DNA of 64,000 nt from Salminus brasiliensis. Lineage: Eukaryota > Chordata > Actinopteri > Characiformes > Bryconidae. The stretch is from assembly GCF_030463535.1 (NCBI RefSeq), contig NC_132899.1, positions 20,551,990-20,615,989 on the forward strand, in the 5' to 3' direction. The notes under the pieces are model-generated. The model did no database searches and was not told where the DNA came from. It saw only the letters and a program-made list of their open reading frames with translations. Every line of letters starts with the position of its first letter. Position 1 is the stretch's first letter. The position numbers were made by a program, and so were the translations under genes. Shown one piece after another: positions 11,625 through 21,766 of this stretch.

Positions 11625-11800
11625 CTGTCCAGGAGGAACTTCGCTAATTCTTTATAGGAAATAATTCTCCCCATTGTGTAAACCGCTTCCAGTGTTTGCT
11701 CATGTTTAGCATTCTTCTTGTTGTGATGTTTTTTGGCAGCACAATGATAAAGGGTGCTGACCGGCTTTGGCCATGTTGTTCTAGCCAAACAGACGGACAT
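11625..11800 (-). CDS. Candidate first coding exon of a small nested gene
   Basis: Reading the minus strand, an ATG at 11800 with G at -3 opens a frame of 58 codons plus two bases. It ends exactly at a consensus GTGAGT donor (11624-11619). The peptide starts MSVCLARTTWPKPVS, has a Lys/His-rich middle and ends SYKELAKFLLD. The N-terminus lacks acidic residues and could be a mitochondrial targeting segment; that is inference. The other minus-strand frame here is also open, but from a non-ATG start, with a stop before the donor. I do not recognise the family. It would be nested, antisense, in the possible plus-strand gene. Confidence 0.35.
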
Positions 11801-12872
11801 GACTTTGAAGTAACGGGGGTAAAGAGTGTCCCATACAAACCGTCTGGAAATTAGTGTAAAACAGACAATTTCTGGTCCACGTTTTTCAAGCAGATGTTCT
11901 CAGGCACTTAATACATATGTGCTAATGCCATTGATAAAATAACCATTGTTTTATGTTGTGCATCTTTCACAGTTTTGAATTAGTAAGAACATGGAGAGTT
12001 TTAACAAAAGGCCACAAAGTGCACAAAGACTGGTCATTTTACTTCAGCAGTCCTGTCTAGTACACAGGGCATCAAGAGCTTACCATCACTCTTACTAATT
12101 GCACATGGCCTGTTTGTGTTAGTCCGTTACAGTGAGCGGCATGGCGAACAGTAACAGTGAGAGGTGACCCGGAGGCCTTACGTTAATGCACTGACCAAAG
12201 ATTGTCATGTCCAATTACAGAACCTCAGCCCTGATCTAATCCCTCCCAAGCTACTAGTGAAGAGTACGTCTGAAAGACATCAGAGAGAAAAGCCTAGAGA
12301 GTCTGACAGTGCTCAGAAGCCTTGATGGAATAAAGCGTCTCAGGCCGTTTAGACAGCAGAGTGGAATTCACGAACAGGGGCAAGCTTCTTCTTATTACCT
12401 GATTTGATTTGTGCTCTTATACCAGCACTATTGACTACCAATATGTGAATGCCATCCAAACAGTAATGGAAGAGATGAGGTTACTTGGGATTTTACTCAT
12501 GTCTAGACTTTAAAAGTTCATGCGTGTTGATAAAAGCATGTGGAAGAAAAATAAAAGGATTGCATTTGACTACCTGTGTAAACACAGGCTTAGATTCCAG
12601 GTGAACCGTGTTACAGGGAATCCCGCGGCTCCTTTGAAACATAATTACCATATCTCCACCTTGTATCTAATTCGGTCAGACATTAATGTGTGCGATCAGG
12701 TTGCAGGCAATCAGGATTCAGTCTCATATTGCCTGAGATGACTGCGGTGCTTCACACAGGCAGGGGGACAGCTGAGGATAAGTGCAAGTCTGGCAGATGG
12801 CTTTGCTTCTCTACAGTGCACACTGATGACTTTGTATATAATATAACAACTGTATACTACATGAAATATAAT

Positions 12873-12875
<3 letters not shown>
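11801..12875. other. Unassigned sequence
   Basis: No exon or repeat family recognised. The part from about 12120 to 12300 has moderate GC but no consistent open frame. Confidence 0.3.

Positions 12876-12927
<52 letters not shown>
12876..12927. repeat. (TA)26 microsatellite
   Basis: Uninterrupted TA dinucleotides. Confidence 0.97.
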
Positions 12928-12932
<5 letters not shown>

Positions 12933-13069
12933 TAAAGTACATTTAATGTAAAGATTGGAATGGTACTGTATACAAGTAGGCAGCATAATGACTGTAGAGA
13001 AAAGCATACATATTGTAAACAATTATAATTATTGTCACAGTAAAAAGCAAAAGCCTTGAATCTCTATTT

Positions 13070-13235
13070 TTGCTGTTTTTCGTGTTTGGTATAATGTTAA
13101 ACTGGCAGTTGTTCCTTACTCTGTGAAAATAAATTCATGATGAATGGACCAATAGAACTACTTACAAATGTACTTACTTACTGACTGCAATTATTTTACA
13201 TTGACTTCCACTAAGTTTTAAAAGTTTTTTTTGTA
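13070..13235 (+). mobile_element. Family A MITE-like repeat, partial copy 2
   Basis: It contains TTTTTGCTGTTTTTCGTG, ATGAATGGACCAATAGAA and TTTTACATTGACTTCCACT in the order seen in the copies at 37.6 and 42.9 kb. Confidence 0.6.
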
Positions 13236-13289
13236 ACAATTTCCATGAAATTACATTTGTGTGTGACAGTGATTTAATAAATGTATGTG

Positions 13290-13488
13290 ATTATATAGTG
13301 TAATGACTATTTTCAAACATACATACTGCAAAGAGATGATTGGATATAATAAAAATAAATGCATTATATGAGTACATATTGTGTAAGAACTGTAGATATG
13401 AGTGTAAATAATGTAATGCCTTGATATGAATGCATACAAAGTAAAGTAATGTCTAGATATGAGTGTATGTATCTACTCACTGTAGATA
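13290..13488. repeat. Minisatellite, left half
   Basis: Degenerate repeats of a TATAATGTAATGACTGTAGA, TATGAGTG unit. The same unit resumes at 14188, directly after the transposon inserted at 13489-14187, so one array was split in two. Confidence 0.65.
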
Positions 13489-14187
13489 CACTGTATAGAC
13501 AAAAGTATTGGGACATCTGCTCATTCATTGTTTCTTCTGAAATCAAGAGTATTAAAAAAAGTTTATCCTGTTTTTGTTAAACTGTCCAGGAAAGGCATTC
13601 TTCTAGTTTTTTGAGCATTGCTGTGAGGATTTGATTGCATTCTGTGACCAGAGCATTAGTAAGGTCAGAATTTTGATCATAATCCCACCTCATCCCAACT
13701 CCCCAACACATCCCAAAAGTATTGGATGGTGCACCATCATTCCAGAGAACACAGTTCCACTGCTCACAGCTCAATTTCAAGTTTATCTGCTCCAGATAAT
13801 CCTATTCAATTGGCAGTACTTCTCTACAGGGATTATATAAGATACGTGTGTTCTTTCCTCACATCTGTGTCAGCAATGGGAGCAATTTTAAGTAGCTGCA
13901 CATATTTGTCACTATACAACGTACAATGTACAGCGAAATGTGTCCTCCGCATTTAACCCATCTGTGGTAGTGAACACACACTCACACATGTGTTAGGGGC
14001 ACTGAGTACACACACACACACACACACAGTGGTGGGCAGCCAACTCAAAGGCCCAACAGTGGCAGCTTGCCAAGCCCGGGAATCGAACCCACAACCCTGT
14101 TATCGATAGCCCAGTGCTCTAACTGCTGAGCCACCACTGCCCCCATAGCCAAAAAAGGGGTGTTCACAAACATTTGGACATATAGTG
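13489..14187. mobile_element. Non-autonomous Tc1/mariner-type element, copy 1, with nested SINE
   Basis: The left end CACTGTATAGACAAAAGTAT and the right end (reverse complement CACTATATGTCCAAATGTTT) are imperfect terminal inverted repeats flanked by TA on both sides (13487-13488 and 14188-14189). The internal text (ACACAGTTCCACTGCTC, then AATCCTATTCAATTGGCAGT) matches copies at 25861-26264 and 63240-63555. Without the SINE it would be about 450 bp, close to the 404 bp of the second copy. No transposase is encoded. Confidence 0.85.
13895..14147 (-). mobile_element. tRNA-derived SINE inserted in a MITE
   Basis: On the minus strand the head reads GTGGTGGCTCAGCAGTTAGA (A-box-like) and, 30 bases later, GGTTGTGGGTTCGATTCCCG (B box). 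A body with (TG)n follows, then a tail region with TTAAATGCGGAGGACACATT and ACATTGTACGTTGTATAGTG. It interrupts a MITE whose two halves align to uninterrupted copies. The sequence lacks tRNA acceptor-stem pairing, so it is not a functional tRNA. Confidence 0.85.
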
Positions 14188-14290
14188 TATGGATGTATAT
14201 AATGCAGTGACTGTGGATATGAGTGGATATGATATGACATTTAACGTATATAATGTAATGACTAGATATGAGTGGACATAATTTATTGGA
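14188..14290. repeat. Minisatellite, right half
   Basis: It continues the TATAATG(C/T)A(G/A)TGACT..GATATGAGTG units seen before 13489. Confidence 0.6.
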
Positions 14291-14614
14291 TGAATATGAT
14301 TAGGTAGTAATTGGCCTATCCATACTCCACCTATAAATATTTTCTTTCATACCATCTGTTGCAAGGATGGGCAAGCTTTACAGAATGCTGGACAGATCCA
14401 ATTAAACTTTATGAAAAACTGTAGCTCACAGCTCAAAACAAGATATGTATACTTAGTCTAGTTTATTAGTTTTAAACTATGCATGCATACATGTTAAATG
14501 CCACACTAATAGGATCAAGAGTCATTGTTGTCCAATCAAGCTAATGTTAGCATAATGGCACAATCCTTAAAGTTCAAAAGTATTGGGATTTTATTAAGAG
14601 ATGATCTAAGAATG

Positions 14615-14745
14615 AATAATATTGGGCCCAAATACCCAAACATTATAAATGCTAAAGAAGAAATGCTACAATCCAAACCTGAGCTTTAAAGTAGGCTTAC
14701 TGTGGAACATGTTAGCAGAGTGGACACTGGCCGCAGGCGACGGTC
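14615..14745. repeat. Dispersed duplicate, copy 1
   Basis: From AATATTGGGCCCAAATACCC to GGACACTGGCCGCAGGCG, this aligns in order with 15610-15741. The match ends sharply at GCAGGCG in both copies. The two are diverged by substitutions and small indels. Confidence 0.75.
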
Positions 14746-15289
14746 AGTAATTTGGAAGTATCAATAACTTCAATCTGCCTAGTTTGACTTAGCTACAACA
14801 ACAACAACAACTTAAAACTTGTCCAACCTTGCAAAAGAGCACTAAGGAGGATGGTGAGTGCAGACAGTGTCCTTGACTGAGCCTCATGCTTGTCCACAGT
14901 CCTGCTCAGCCCTTGTAGGTATCTGTGGAGATAAACAAATGGAAAATAGGCAATGAGCTGCTTGGTGAAGGCTGATGCTTGCAGACAGAGAGGGAGTGAG
15001 AGTGGAAGGAAGGCCCCTTTTTAGCTGTAAACTTAATCAATAAACAATCAGCAGGCTGGCTTTTCTGAAGGACAGGTGCATCAGCCTGAAATGCTTTTTT
15101 TTTAGTGAGGACTTGCAATTAAGCTCTTTACTCATTTAGCTTAAGAACATAAGCATCTCAATTATGAATAGAGGACACATACTCTTTTTAGAGCCTAGTT
15201 GTTCTGGGTTTGTGGGACACCGCTGTAATAATCTGATTATATTTTCTGGGAGAATTAAAATCGGAATGGTTTATTAGCCAAGTGTGTTT
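14746..15289. other. Unassigned sequence
   Basis: A short (ACA)n run lies at about 14794-14808. No gene is recognised. Confidence 0.3.
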
Positions 15290-15500
15290 CCCATACAAGG
15301 AAATCATTCCCTCAGGGCTTCCCAGCAGAACATTGCCCAGGACATCACACTCCTTCCACAAGCTTGACATCTTCCCATCCATGTGATGTAAGACCAGTAA
15401 CTTTTCACTGTTCTGAGGTGAGGTTCCAACATGTGCAAGCCCACTGTAGGCCAATTGTCACCACTGCTGACCAGGGCCACTCCACAAGCCTTGTTTTAGG
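15290..15500 (-). pseudogene. Tc1-like transposase fragment
   Basis: On the minus strand the text runs CAGTGGGCTTGCACATGTTG, TTACATCACATGGATGGG and GTGATGTCCTGGGCAATGTT, CTGCTGGGAAG. This is the order I recall for the catalytic-core region of a widespread teleost Tc1-like family. The protein frame (LLVLHHMDGKMSSLWKEC, then LGNVLLGSPEG) is short and lacks its flanking catalytic motifs. The 5' end of what looks like the same family is at 55988-56340. Confidence 0.55.
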
Positions 15501-15609
15501 GATGCTTTGACCCAGCCATCTTTCCCTAACATAATTGAGGTCTTCATGTTTTGGCTCATTAGTGTATTTGTAGTAAGCAACACACCCACACACCCACATG
15601 ATATACCAA

Positions 15610-15741
15610 TGTGTAATATTAGGCCCAAAATACCCCAAAATAACAAAGGCTAAATGAAAAATGATAAAATTCCACCCTGAGTTTTGAAATAAGCTTACTT
15701 TCAGACCTTATTAGCAGAGTGGACATTGGCCGCAGGCGTCC
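15610..15741. repeat. Dispersed duplicate, copy 2
   Basis: Counterpart of 14615-14745, in the same orientation about 1 kb away. Confidence 0.75.
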
Positions 15742-16286
15742 GGTTTCTTACCTCATCGCTGATAGTAACCAGAGAGTGGGATGGAATGTTCCATCTATTC
15801 ACCCCTTTGTACCCAGTGTACTGGTCAGGCAGATGATGCCCTTACCCACAAGGCAGCTTTACTGGCCATTATAATCCTGGATGCATGCACTGAACTGGGA
15901 AGACATTTCCCCTGAGGAAATATGATAAATCTTTTGCATGATGTGCAATTATCAATACAGTGATGGAGATTAGCAGTTTGTTTTTCAGATGGTGGCTTAT
16001 TTCCTTGTGTCTGCCTCTTTCGCTTTTTATTTTTCTAATGAACAGTTGGCGGACGCAAGAGCGTCTCAGTATGAATAAACTGCTGTGGGATAATTTTATC
16101 AACATTGCAGGCTTCACACTTCAAACATTAATTAGATTCATTGCATTACAGCTTACAGCGATGGTACGTTATAGATCGCACACTGATTCCTGCCCCCTCT
16201 TTCTCACACCCACACACAATAAAGATCAGGCACTGTAAATAATGGACATGCCAGTATAATGTAGCTATGTGAACAGCGTGTTCGAA

Positions 16287-16291
<5 letters not shown>
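15742..16291. other. Unassigned sequence
   Basis: A minus-strand segment ending at 15756 is open for about 28 codons before a GTAAGA, but its acceptor is poor (see rejected items). Nothing else is recognised. Confidence 0.3.

Positions 16292-16336
<45 letters not shown>
16292..16336. repeat. (TG)22 microsatellite
   Basis: Uninterrupted dinucleotide run. Confidence 0.97.
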
Positions 16337-16338
<2 letters not shown>

Positions 16339-16454
16339 TTAGCCCTTTATCGGGACATATGACCCCAGGTGAACATTTTGAGGACATTGTGGGGACAGTT
16401 GACTGGATCCTACTCTGTAAATGTAATCTTATGCTGTAAGATTTCTTTACTGTA

Positions 16455-16765
16455 TTTTTAAATAAATGTTTCTATGGTGTTGCTAAGTGTTATGTCAAAT
16501 GGTTGCTTTGCTGTTGTAAAGTGGTTGCTATGGTATCCCAGGTGGATCTTACTCTGTAAATTATTCTCATGTCGTAATGTTTGCTTACTGTATTTTAAAT
16601 ACATGTTTCTATGTTGTATCTATGTGGTAGCTAGGTTGTTGCTAGGGTTTTGTTAACCCAGCTGGTTGCTGGGGTAGAAATACCAGATGCAGTGGTATTC
16701 CAAGTGGCTGGTGGGGTGTTGGTAAGTGGTTGCAAGAGTATCCCTTGTGGCTGCTTGGTTGCTAC
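16455..16765 (+). repeat. GTTGCTATGG-type minisatellite
   Basis: Many irregular units of GGTTGCTATGGTATCCCAGG and GTTGCTAAGTGGTTGC type, with a longer duplicated block (TACTCTGTAAATTATTCTCA, compare 16410-16440, followed by CTTACTGTATTTT and ACATGTTTCTATG). The same word family appears in reverse orientation at 35690-35985. Confidence 0.75.
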
Positions 16766-16989
16766 ACAATCATTTATAAAACAGAAATAATGTAATTTTT
16801 TTTTTAATGAGCGACACAAAAGCGGCCTTTTTTCTGAAACTCTGTGGACAGGGCCAGGGCAACTATGAGCAAAATGCCAGTGTCCTGCTGACGGCAGCTG
16901 CTAGAGGTGTCAGAGCTGTCAGTGGACCAATCGTGGCCTACACACTTCATTGTTCCGTTATTTGGATATAGCTAATACTGGCAAAGGCA
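16766..16989. other. Unassigned sequence with a short coding-like island
   Basis: After a weak acceptor at 16850 a frame beginning GQGNYEQNASVLLTAAA stays open to 16970, but there is no convincing donor, and LINE-derived sequence starts directly after it. It may be repeat-derived. Confidence 0.25.
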
Positions 16990-17280
16990 ACAAGATCCAT
17001 GGAAGACAAGCATCCAGACTTTTTTTCTGCCCCTGCATCGAAGTGGTGGAGTTCAAACGCAGACTGAAGACCCATCTCTTTCAAGAGTATTTGGGCAGGG
17101 TGTAGTGGTGAGTGTTGTGGTTTTCATACTGACTTTTGTATTTAGTAGCTAAGCTTAGAGGTATCTTTTGGATCCTAGTCTGTACAAATGAGGATATTTT
17201 ATGGACAATAAGGGTATTTTATGAGTAAACAGTGAAGCTCTGGATAAAAGCATCTGCTAAATGCCTTAAATGTAAATGCA
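16990..17280 (+). mobile_element. LINE 3' end remnant (L2/CR1-like), copy 1
   Basis: It starts CATGGAAGACAAGCATCCAG and continues to a peptide-level FKRRLKTHLF motif, which is typical of the C-terminus of ORF2 in L2-like LINEs. It ends with TCTGGATAAAAGCATCTGC, TAAATGCCTTAAATGTAAATG, a tail common in fish. The copy at 18050-18560 shares all three blocks in the opposite orientation. Confidence 0.6.
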
Positions 17281-18049
17281 AACTTACTTACAAATAAAAA
17301 AACACCATTAATTGCTATTACTTACTAGAAAAAAATCTAAACCTTCATAAACACACTTTAAAATCCATGCTTTATTTATGTTGTTGCAGTTTGGCCAGGC
17401 ACCCTTTTAGATAGAAAAGCAGCATTTCTGATAGCAAATCTGGATATTCATGCAGTCATACAAATCTCAATGAAAATACTCTACCAAGACAGGAATACAA
17501 ACGTGAGTGTGTATAGTTCACAGGGAAGGACACTGTACTGAGCCACTTGAGTCCTTTGCCTTTTCCTGTATACTTTTCTACCTAAAAATAACAGGCCGCT
17601 GTTCTGCTGTCACTGTGATTTTTCATTATCTTTAACCGCAACAAACGAATACAGCACCTTTCCTCTTTTCACCCCCCCCTCTCGATCCCTCCATTCCTCT
17701 CCGATTGGCTCTGTCTCCTCCCCTAGTGCTTGTGCGCAGGTTCGGTCGTGCTGCCTGGCCGCCTTTAATTTCCAGCAGTAATGTTCACAGCACTGTGATT
17801 AATTAAAGCAGGCTGCCTCTGTAATAAAGAGATGTTCCACTAACTCCTGTTTGTTTTCCAGGGGAGAGGCCGGGCACGCATACTAAGCAGAGGGCACGCG
17901 GCTGAATGCTAAAGCGCAAACATCAGACACGGTGCTTTCGGGGTAACGGGAGCAGTGCAGCAGTGAATAAAAAGCCAGCATTAACAGCAAGCGCAGTTAA
18001 AAATAACAGAATCCTGAAATGAACACAACTGTCTTCCACATTTCTATCC
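17281..18049. other. Unassigned sequence
   Basis: The part from about 17700 to 17900 has CpG-containing, higher-GC text and a TTAATTAAAGCAGG core. It is a plausible conserved non-coding block, but there is no direct evidence. Confidence 0.3.
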
Positions 18050-18560
18050 AGCGATGCACATTCGAGTACGGCATCCACTTTACATTTACACTGTCGACAT
18101 TTAGCAAGATGCTCATATCCAGAGCAGCTTACCAAATTGCTTTCGTCATTAATCATTCACGGAGAATATCCAAAGATAGTGTCGATAGCCCCCAGAATCA
18201 AGATACTTCTGAGCCAAAAAATGAGCCAGAAATGAGCCTCAGTCCTAGAACCTGAGTGTAGAGATTACTTAACTGTGCAAAACCTGTGAAGAAGGACAAG
18301 ACAAGCGCAAAAAAGGCTTTAATAGATATTAGTGCTTCATTAAGTGCTCTTTGATAGAAGCTAGTCTTCAGCTGACGTTCGAAGACAGCAAGTGATTCTG
18401 CTGTTCGGACACTCAGGAGGAGTCCATTCCACCACTTTGATGCTAGGACGAATCTGTATGCTTGTCTTCCATGTGTCCAGTGAGATGGTGGGTCAAGCAA
18501 AGATGTACTTGAAGCACAAGGGGGTTCTTGGTACGAATCGTTTTTGACCATTATGGTCCA
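18050..18560 (-). mobile_element. LINE 3' end remnant (L2/CR1-like), copy 2, inverted
   Basis: The minus strand encodes a 117-codon open stretch with the block WWNGLLLSVRTAESLAVFER followed by QLKTSFYQ. This resembles the WNSLPxxIR...FKxxLKTHLF C-terminus of L2-like LINE ORF2. The 3' part reaches the GCTCTGGATATGAGCATC, TTGCTAAATGTCGACAG tail near 18075-18125. It lies about 0.8 kb from, and opposite to, the copy at 16990-17280. Confidence 0.6.
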
Positions 18561-20467
18561 GGGAGGACCATTTTTGGCTTTGTAGGCCAGGTGTTTCTAT
18601 CTAATGTGGGTTGCTACAGAAAGCCTGACTGTAGTAGTCAAATCTTAAGATGACCTGAGACTAACCAAACACCTGACTGACCTCCTTAGAGAGAAATGGT
18701 TGAATTCTTCAAATGTTGTAGAGGAGAAATCTGAGCACATGAAACATGAGCCATGAAGGATAACTGGTCTTCAACGACCCCCAAGGCTACGTGTCTTTTG
18801 CAGATGAAGTGATCAAGGAGTTCTCAAAGGAAATTGAGAGATCACTGTGAAGACCTGTAGCTTCTGGAATGTGGAGCAGTTCTGTCTTGCACTTTATTAC
18901 AGACTCCTCCTTTGTACCGCCACTCTGTGAGGCAATATTACAGACAGGATACAGAATGTACTTTACATTTTTAGGAAAATTTAAAACAAACGTTTTAAAG
19001 CCATCACATCATGACCCCAATGTAGGACCATTTCCTCCATGAAAATGTGGGGGCCTAGGCGATGTGCTTCTTGGAGACTTGAATTGTATTATTTTGCTTG
19101 TAATAATGAATTTTAACAAGGAAAAAAAAGAGGAAAATTAACCAAGGTGGAATAGCAGGATATGGAGAGCAGGTTGAGTCTAGGAGGAAAGCTCAGGATT
19201 CTGCTGTAACCCTTCACAGATTTAGCAGGTAATTTTGTTTCTGGCCGAATCAAAACAAATGGCACAGTCCAGCTTTAAGGTGTTTTACTGTGTTCATTAG
19301 AGCCACAATTCTAAACCAAAACAGCCATACCTAGTTTTCCATACATTTCCAACCAAGCACACGCTAAGATCTAAATGAATCCAGCAGACAATCTGATAGG
19401 TAGAGGATCCAAGTTTTGCAAGCAAATTCTGGTGTTCAGTCACATTGTGCTACTCATTGAAATGTGCTACTTAGCAGCTCTGCACATGCACAGACCCATG
19501 ATATCCATGGTAATTCTGTTTTCCTTGGGTGCGTTATACAGTTGTAGCTTAAGGTTATTACTGGCTTGGGTGTTACAAAAGTATTTAAATGAAATTTTTT
19601 ATTCAAATGAAATAAACTAAAAAATAAATATATTAAATAAATTCAATTACCTTATCTTTAGCCTCGGATACAGTGAAGTAGCCTTTCCAAATACCCTGCC
19701 TCTCTTGTTACTGTGAGCATTTTCTTATATGGTGCTTTTAGCCTATAGAAATACCCTAGCTACAGGTTTATTAAGACATATTTACCTATAAATGTACTGT
19801 ACACTATGGCAGCACAAGTGGTCTTTGTGTCTGCAGCCATCACTTTGCCGAGAGCAATGTTAACAGCCAGGATAAGACTAGCATCAACGAGGATGCAAAT
19901 GTATCTTTAACATCTGATCATGACTACGTGCCTCTGCCACCTCCTGGTTAATTAATTTGTTTATTAGTATTACACCGTAAGATTGAATAATATTTGTGAA
20001 GTTAGATACTGGTGTATAGAGTTAGAATAGAAGGTTATTTGGTACTGAATGTCATGCTTGAAATATAGTTAAACCCTGGATATTTATATGATTCAGCAGT
20101 CTTTTTTTTATAATTTTGTTCACATCACTGCTTTAGATTTGAGGAAGGTTCCCTGAAACAACATGTAAAGCGCTTTACTGCATGTTTTAAAAATTCCCGG
20201 CAGGCTAACCGGATGTGGTTTTACCTGCTTTGTCGCTGTTCCCTCTTAACAGCATCGGGTTGTGAAAAAGATCCAATCAGCCAAATGTGATGACATGTTT
20301 TGTTGCACTGGGGTTTGTAGTGTGGGGGGCCTGTGGCCTCTGACCTCTAGTACAGTCTGGACAGTTGCAGATTAGCCCATCTGTTGTCAGTTACAATCTG
20401 CCTAACACGTCGGTATCGCTGCTAGGTTGGGACATCCAGACAAGATGAAAAATATCCAGACTGTGGC
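18561..20467. other. Unassigned sequence
   Basis: No gene or clear repeat recognised. The open frames are short and unbiased. Confidence 0.3.
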
Positions 20468-20715
20468 ACTGCACTCTTCAAAATAGAGGTGCCTCAAATG
20501 GTTCTTTGAGCGATGCCACAGAAGAACCCCATATAGTTTCATAAAGAACCATGTTTGTAATAGAGATGTATGAGTGAGAAGGTCTAAAGAACCTTCACTT
20601 GATGTAAAAAGTTCTTTACCTGTTTAAAGGTTCCCCACACTTTATAGATAGCCCAAAGAACCATAAAAAAGTGGTTAACACCAAAGCTTTCTTAACATTA
20701 AGGTTCAGTTCTTTA
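20468..20715. mobile_element. MITE-like element of the GGTTCTTTGAG family, copy 2
   Basis: The left end CACTCTTCAAAATAGAGGTG followed by GGTTCTTTGAGCGATGCCAC is homologous to the inverted right end at 9742-9780. The interior is a series of AAGAACC and GGTTCTTT words in both orientations, giving extensive self-complementarity. No coding sequence. Confidence 0.7.
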
Positions 20716-21219
20716 AAACTGAGACAAATACAAAAAAAAATAATAGATTGCTTGGGGCCCTAGGCGAGTACTCATATCCCTTATAACAAGAAATGGCCCT
20801 GGCTATAATAGACTAGTGCTTGGTGCTTGGTAACAGATGGGCTACAGTATCTGAGTGTACACTAACAAGGAAGAGCTTGTTGGTAGATGTTTCTATTAAA
20901 GTGGCCAGTATGTGTGTTTAATAAAAGGGAGTAAAGGGAGGGCAAGATGTAAAAAAGCATGGTGCAGACAGAGGCTTTGCTGGTTTTCACTGTTGCTGAG
21001 TAATGAGGCTTGATCACTGAGCCTTGAGCAATATGTGTGAGCGCTCTGTCCAAATGGGAAACGCTCCAAACCAGAAAAAGGTCATGCTCTTCAACTGCCA
21101 CAGCGAAGCACAGCTGTGTCAATACTAGCATGAAGCACTTTACTTTAAAGAGCCTTGATATTATTGGTAATGCTATCACGGTTGAAGCGCCCTCTAAAAG
21201 GATTTGTCATAGATATGAA
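20716..21219. other. Unassigned sequence
   Basis: No feature is supported. Confidence 0.3.
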
Positions 21220-21275
21220 AGTGTGTGTATGTCTGTTTGTGTGTGTCTGTGTGTGTCTGTGTGTGAAGAGGCCTG
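21220..21275. repeat. Imperfect (GT)n tract
   Basis: GTGTGTATGTCTGTTTGTGT-type sequence with interruptions. Confidence 0.8.
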
Positions 21276-21434
21276 AGAGGAGATGGGGGAGATATGAGAG
21301 GCGAGTGTGTTTCTCACATCTCAGATACGTCTGTTCCATCTCGTCCCAGATTATTTTAAGACGCTTCCCCCCTGTGTAGCTCCTTTACCCTCTCTCTCTT
21401 TTTCTCTCTCACGCTCACAGCCGCGTGTGCTGTA

Positions 21435-21440
<6 letters not shown>

Positions 21441-21476
<36 letters not shown>
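21441..21476. repeat. (TG)18 microsatellite
   Basis: Uninterrupted TG run. Confidence 0.97.
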
Positions 21477-21479
<3 letters not shown>

Positions 21480-21572
21480 GAGCTGGCATGAAGGATGCCA
21501 GCATGAGTCAGGACACCAGATCCACACTGGCATTCACACTGCATCCCCAAATTAAGAGATGAGAGAGAACGA

Positions 21573-21627
21573 CATAGATAGATAGACGGCTAAATGGCTA
21601 GATGGATGGATCAATGGATGGATGGAA
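21573..21627. repeat. GATA/GATG tetranucleotide tract
   Basis: (GATA)3 then variant GGCTAAAT and GATG units. Confidence 0.8.
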
Positions 21628-21716
21628 AGAGGACAGGAGGGAGAGAGGGAGGTGGGAATAAAGTAATTATGCCCAGTATACACACAAGCTTCCCTTATAA
21701 AACCAAATTTACTGTG

Positions 21717-21718
<2 letters not shown>

Positions 21719-21752
<34 letters not shown>
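21719..21752. repeat. (GT)17 microsatellite followed by poly-G
   Basis: A GT run directly followed by a G tract to about 21766. Confidence 0.97.
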
Positions 21753-21753
<1 letters not shown>

Positions 21754-21766
21754 GGGGGGGGGGGGG

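Noticed and set aside
12690..13022. Open frames with long Tyr-Ile runs on both strands
   Set aside because: They translate a (TA)n microsatellite.
14040..14147. Functional tRNA gene on the minus strand
   Set aside because: The tRNA-like head is followed by a SINE body and lies inside a MITE; arms do not pair.
15756..15842. Minus-strand exon with peptide HHLPDQYTGYKGVNRWNIPS and a GTAAGA donor
   Set aside because: The possible acceptor lacks a pyrimidine tract, an in-frame stop lies one codon upstream, and the segment abuts a dispersed repeat. It could still be real, but support is weak.
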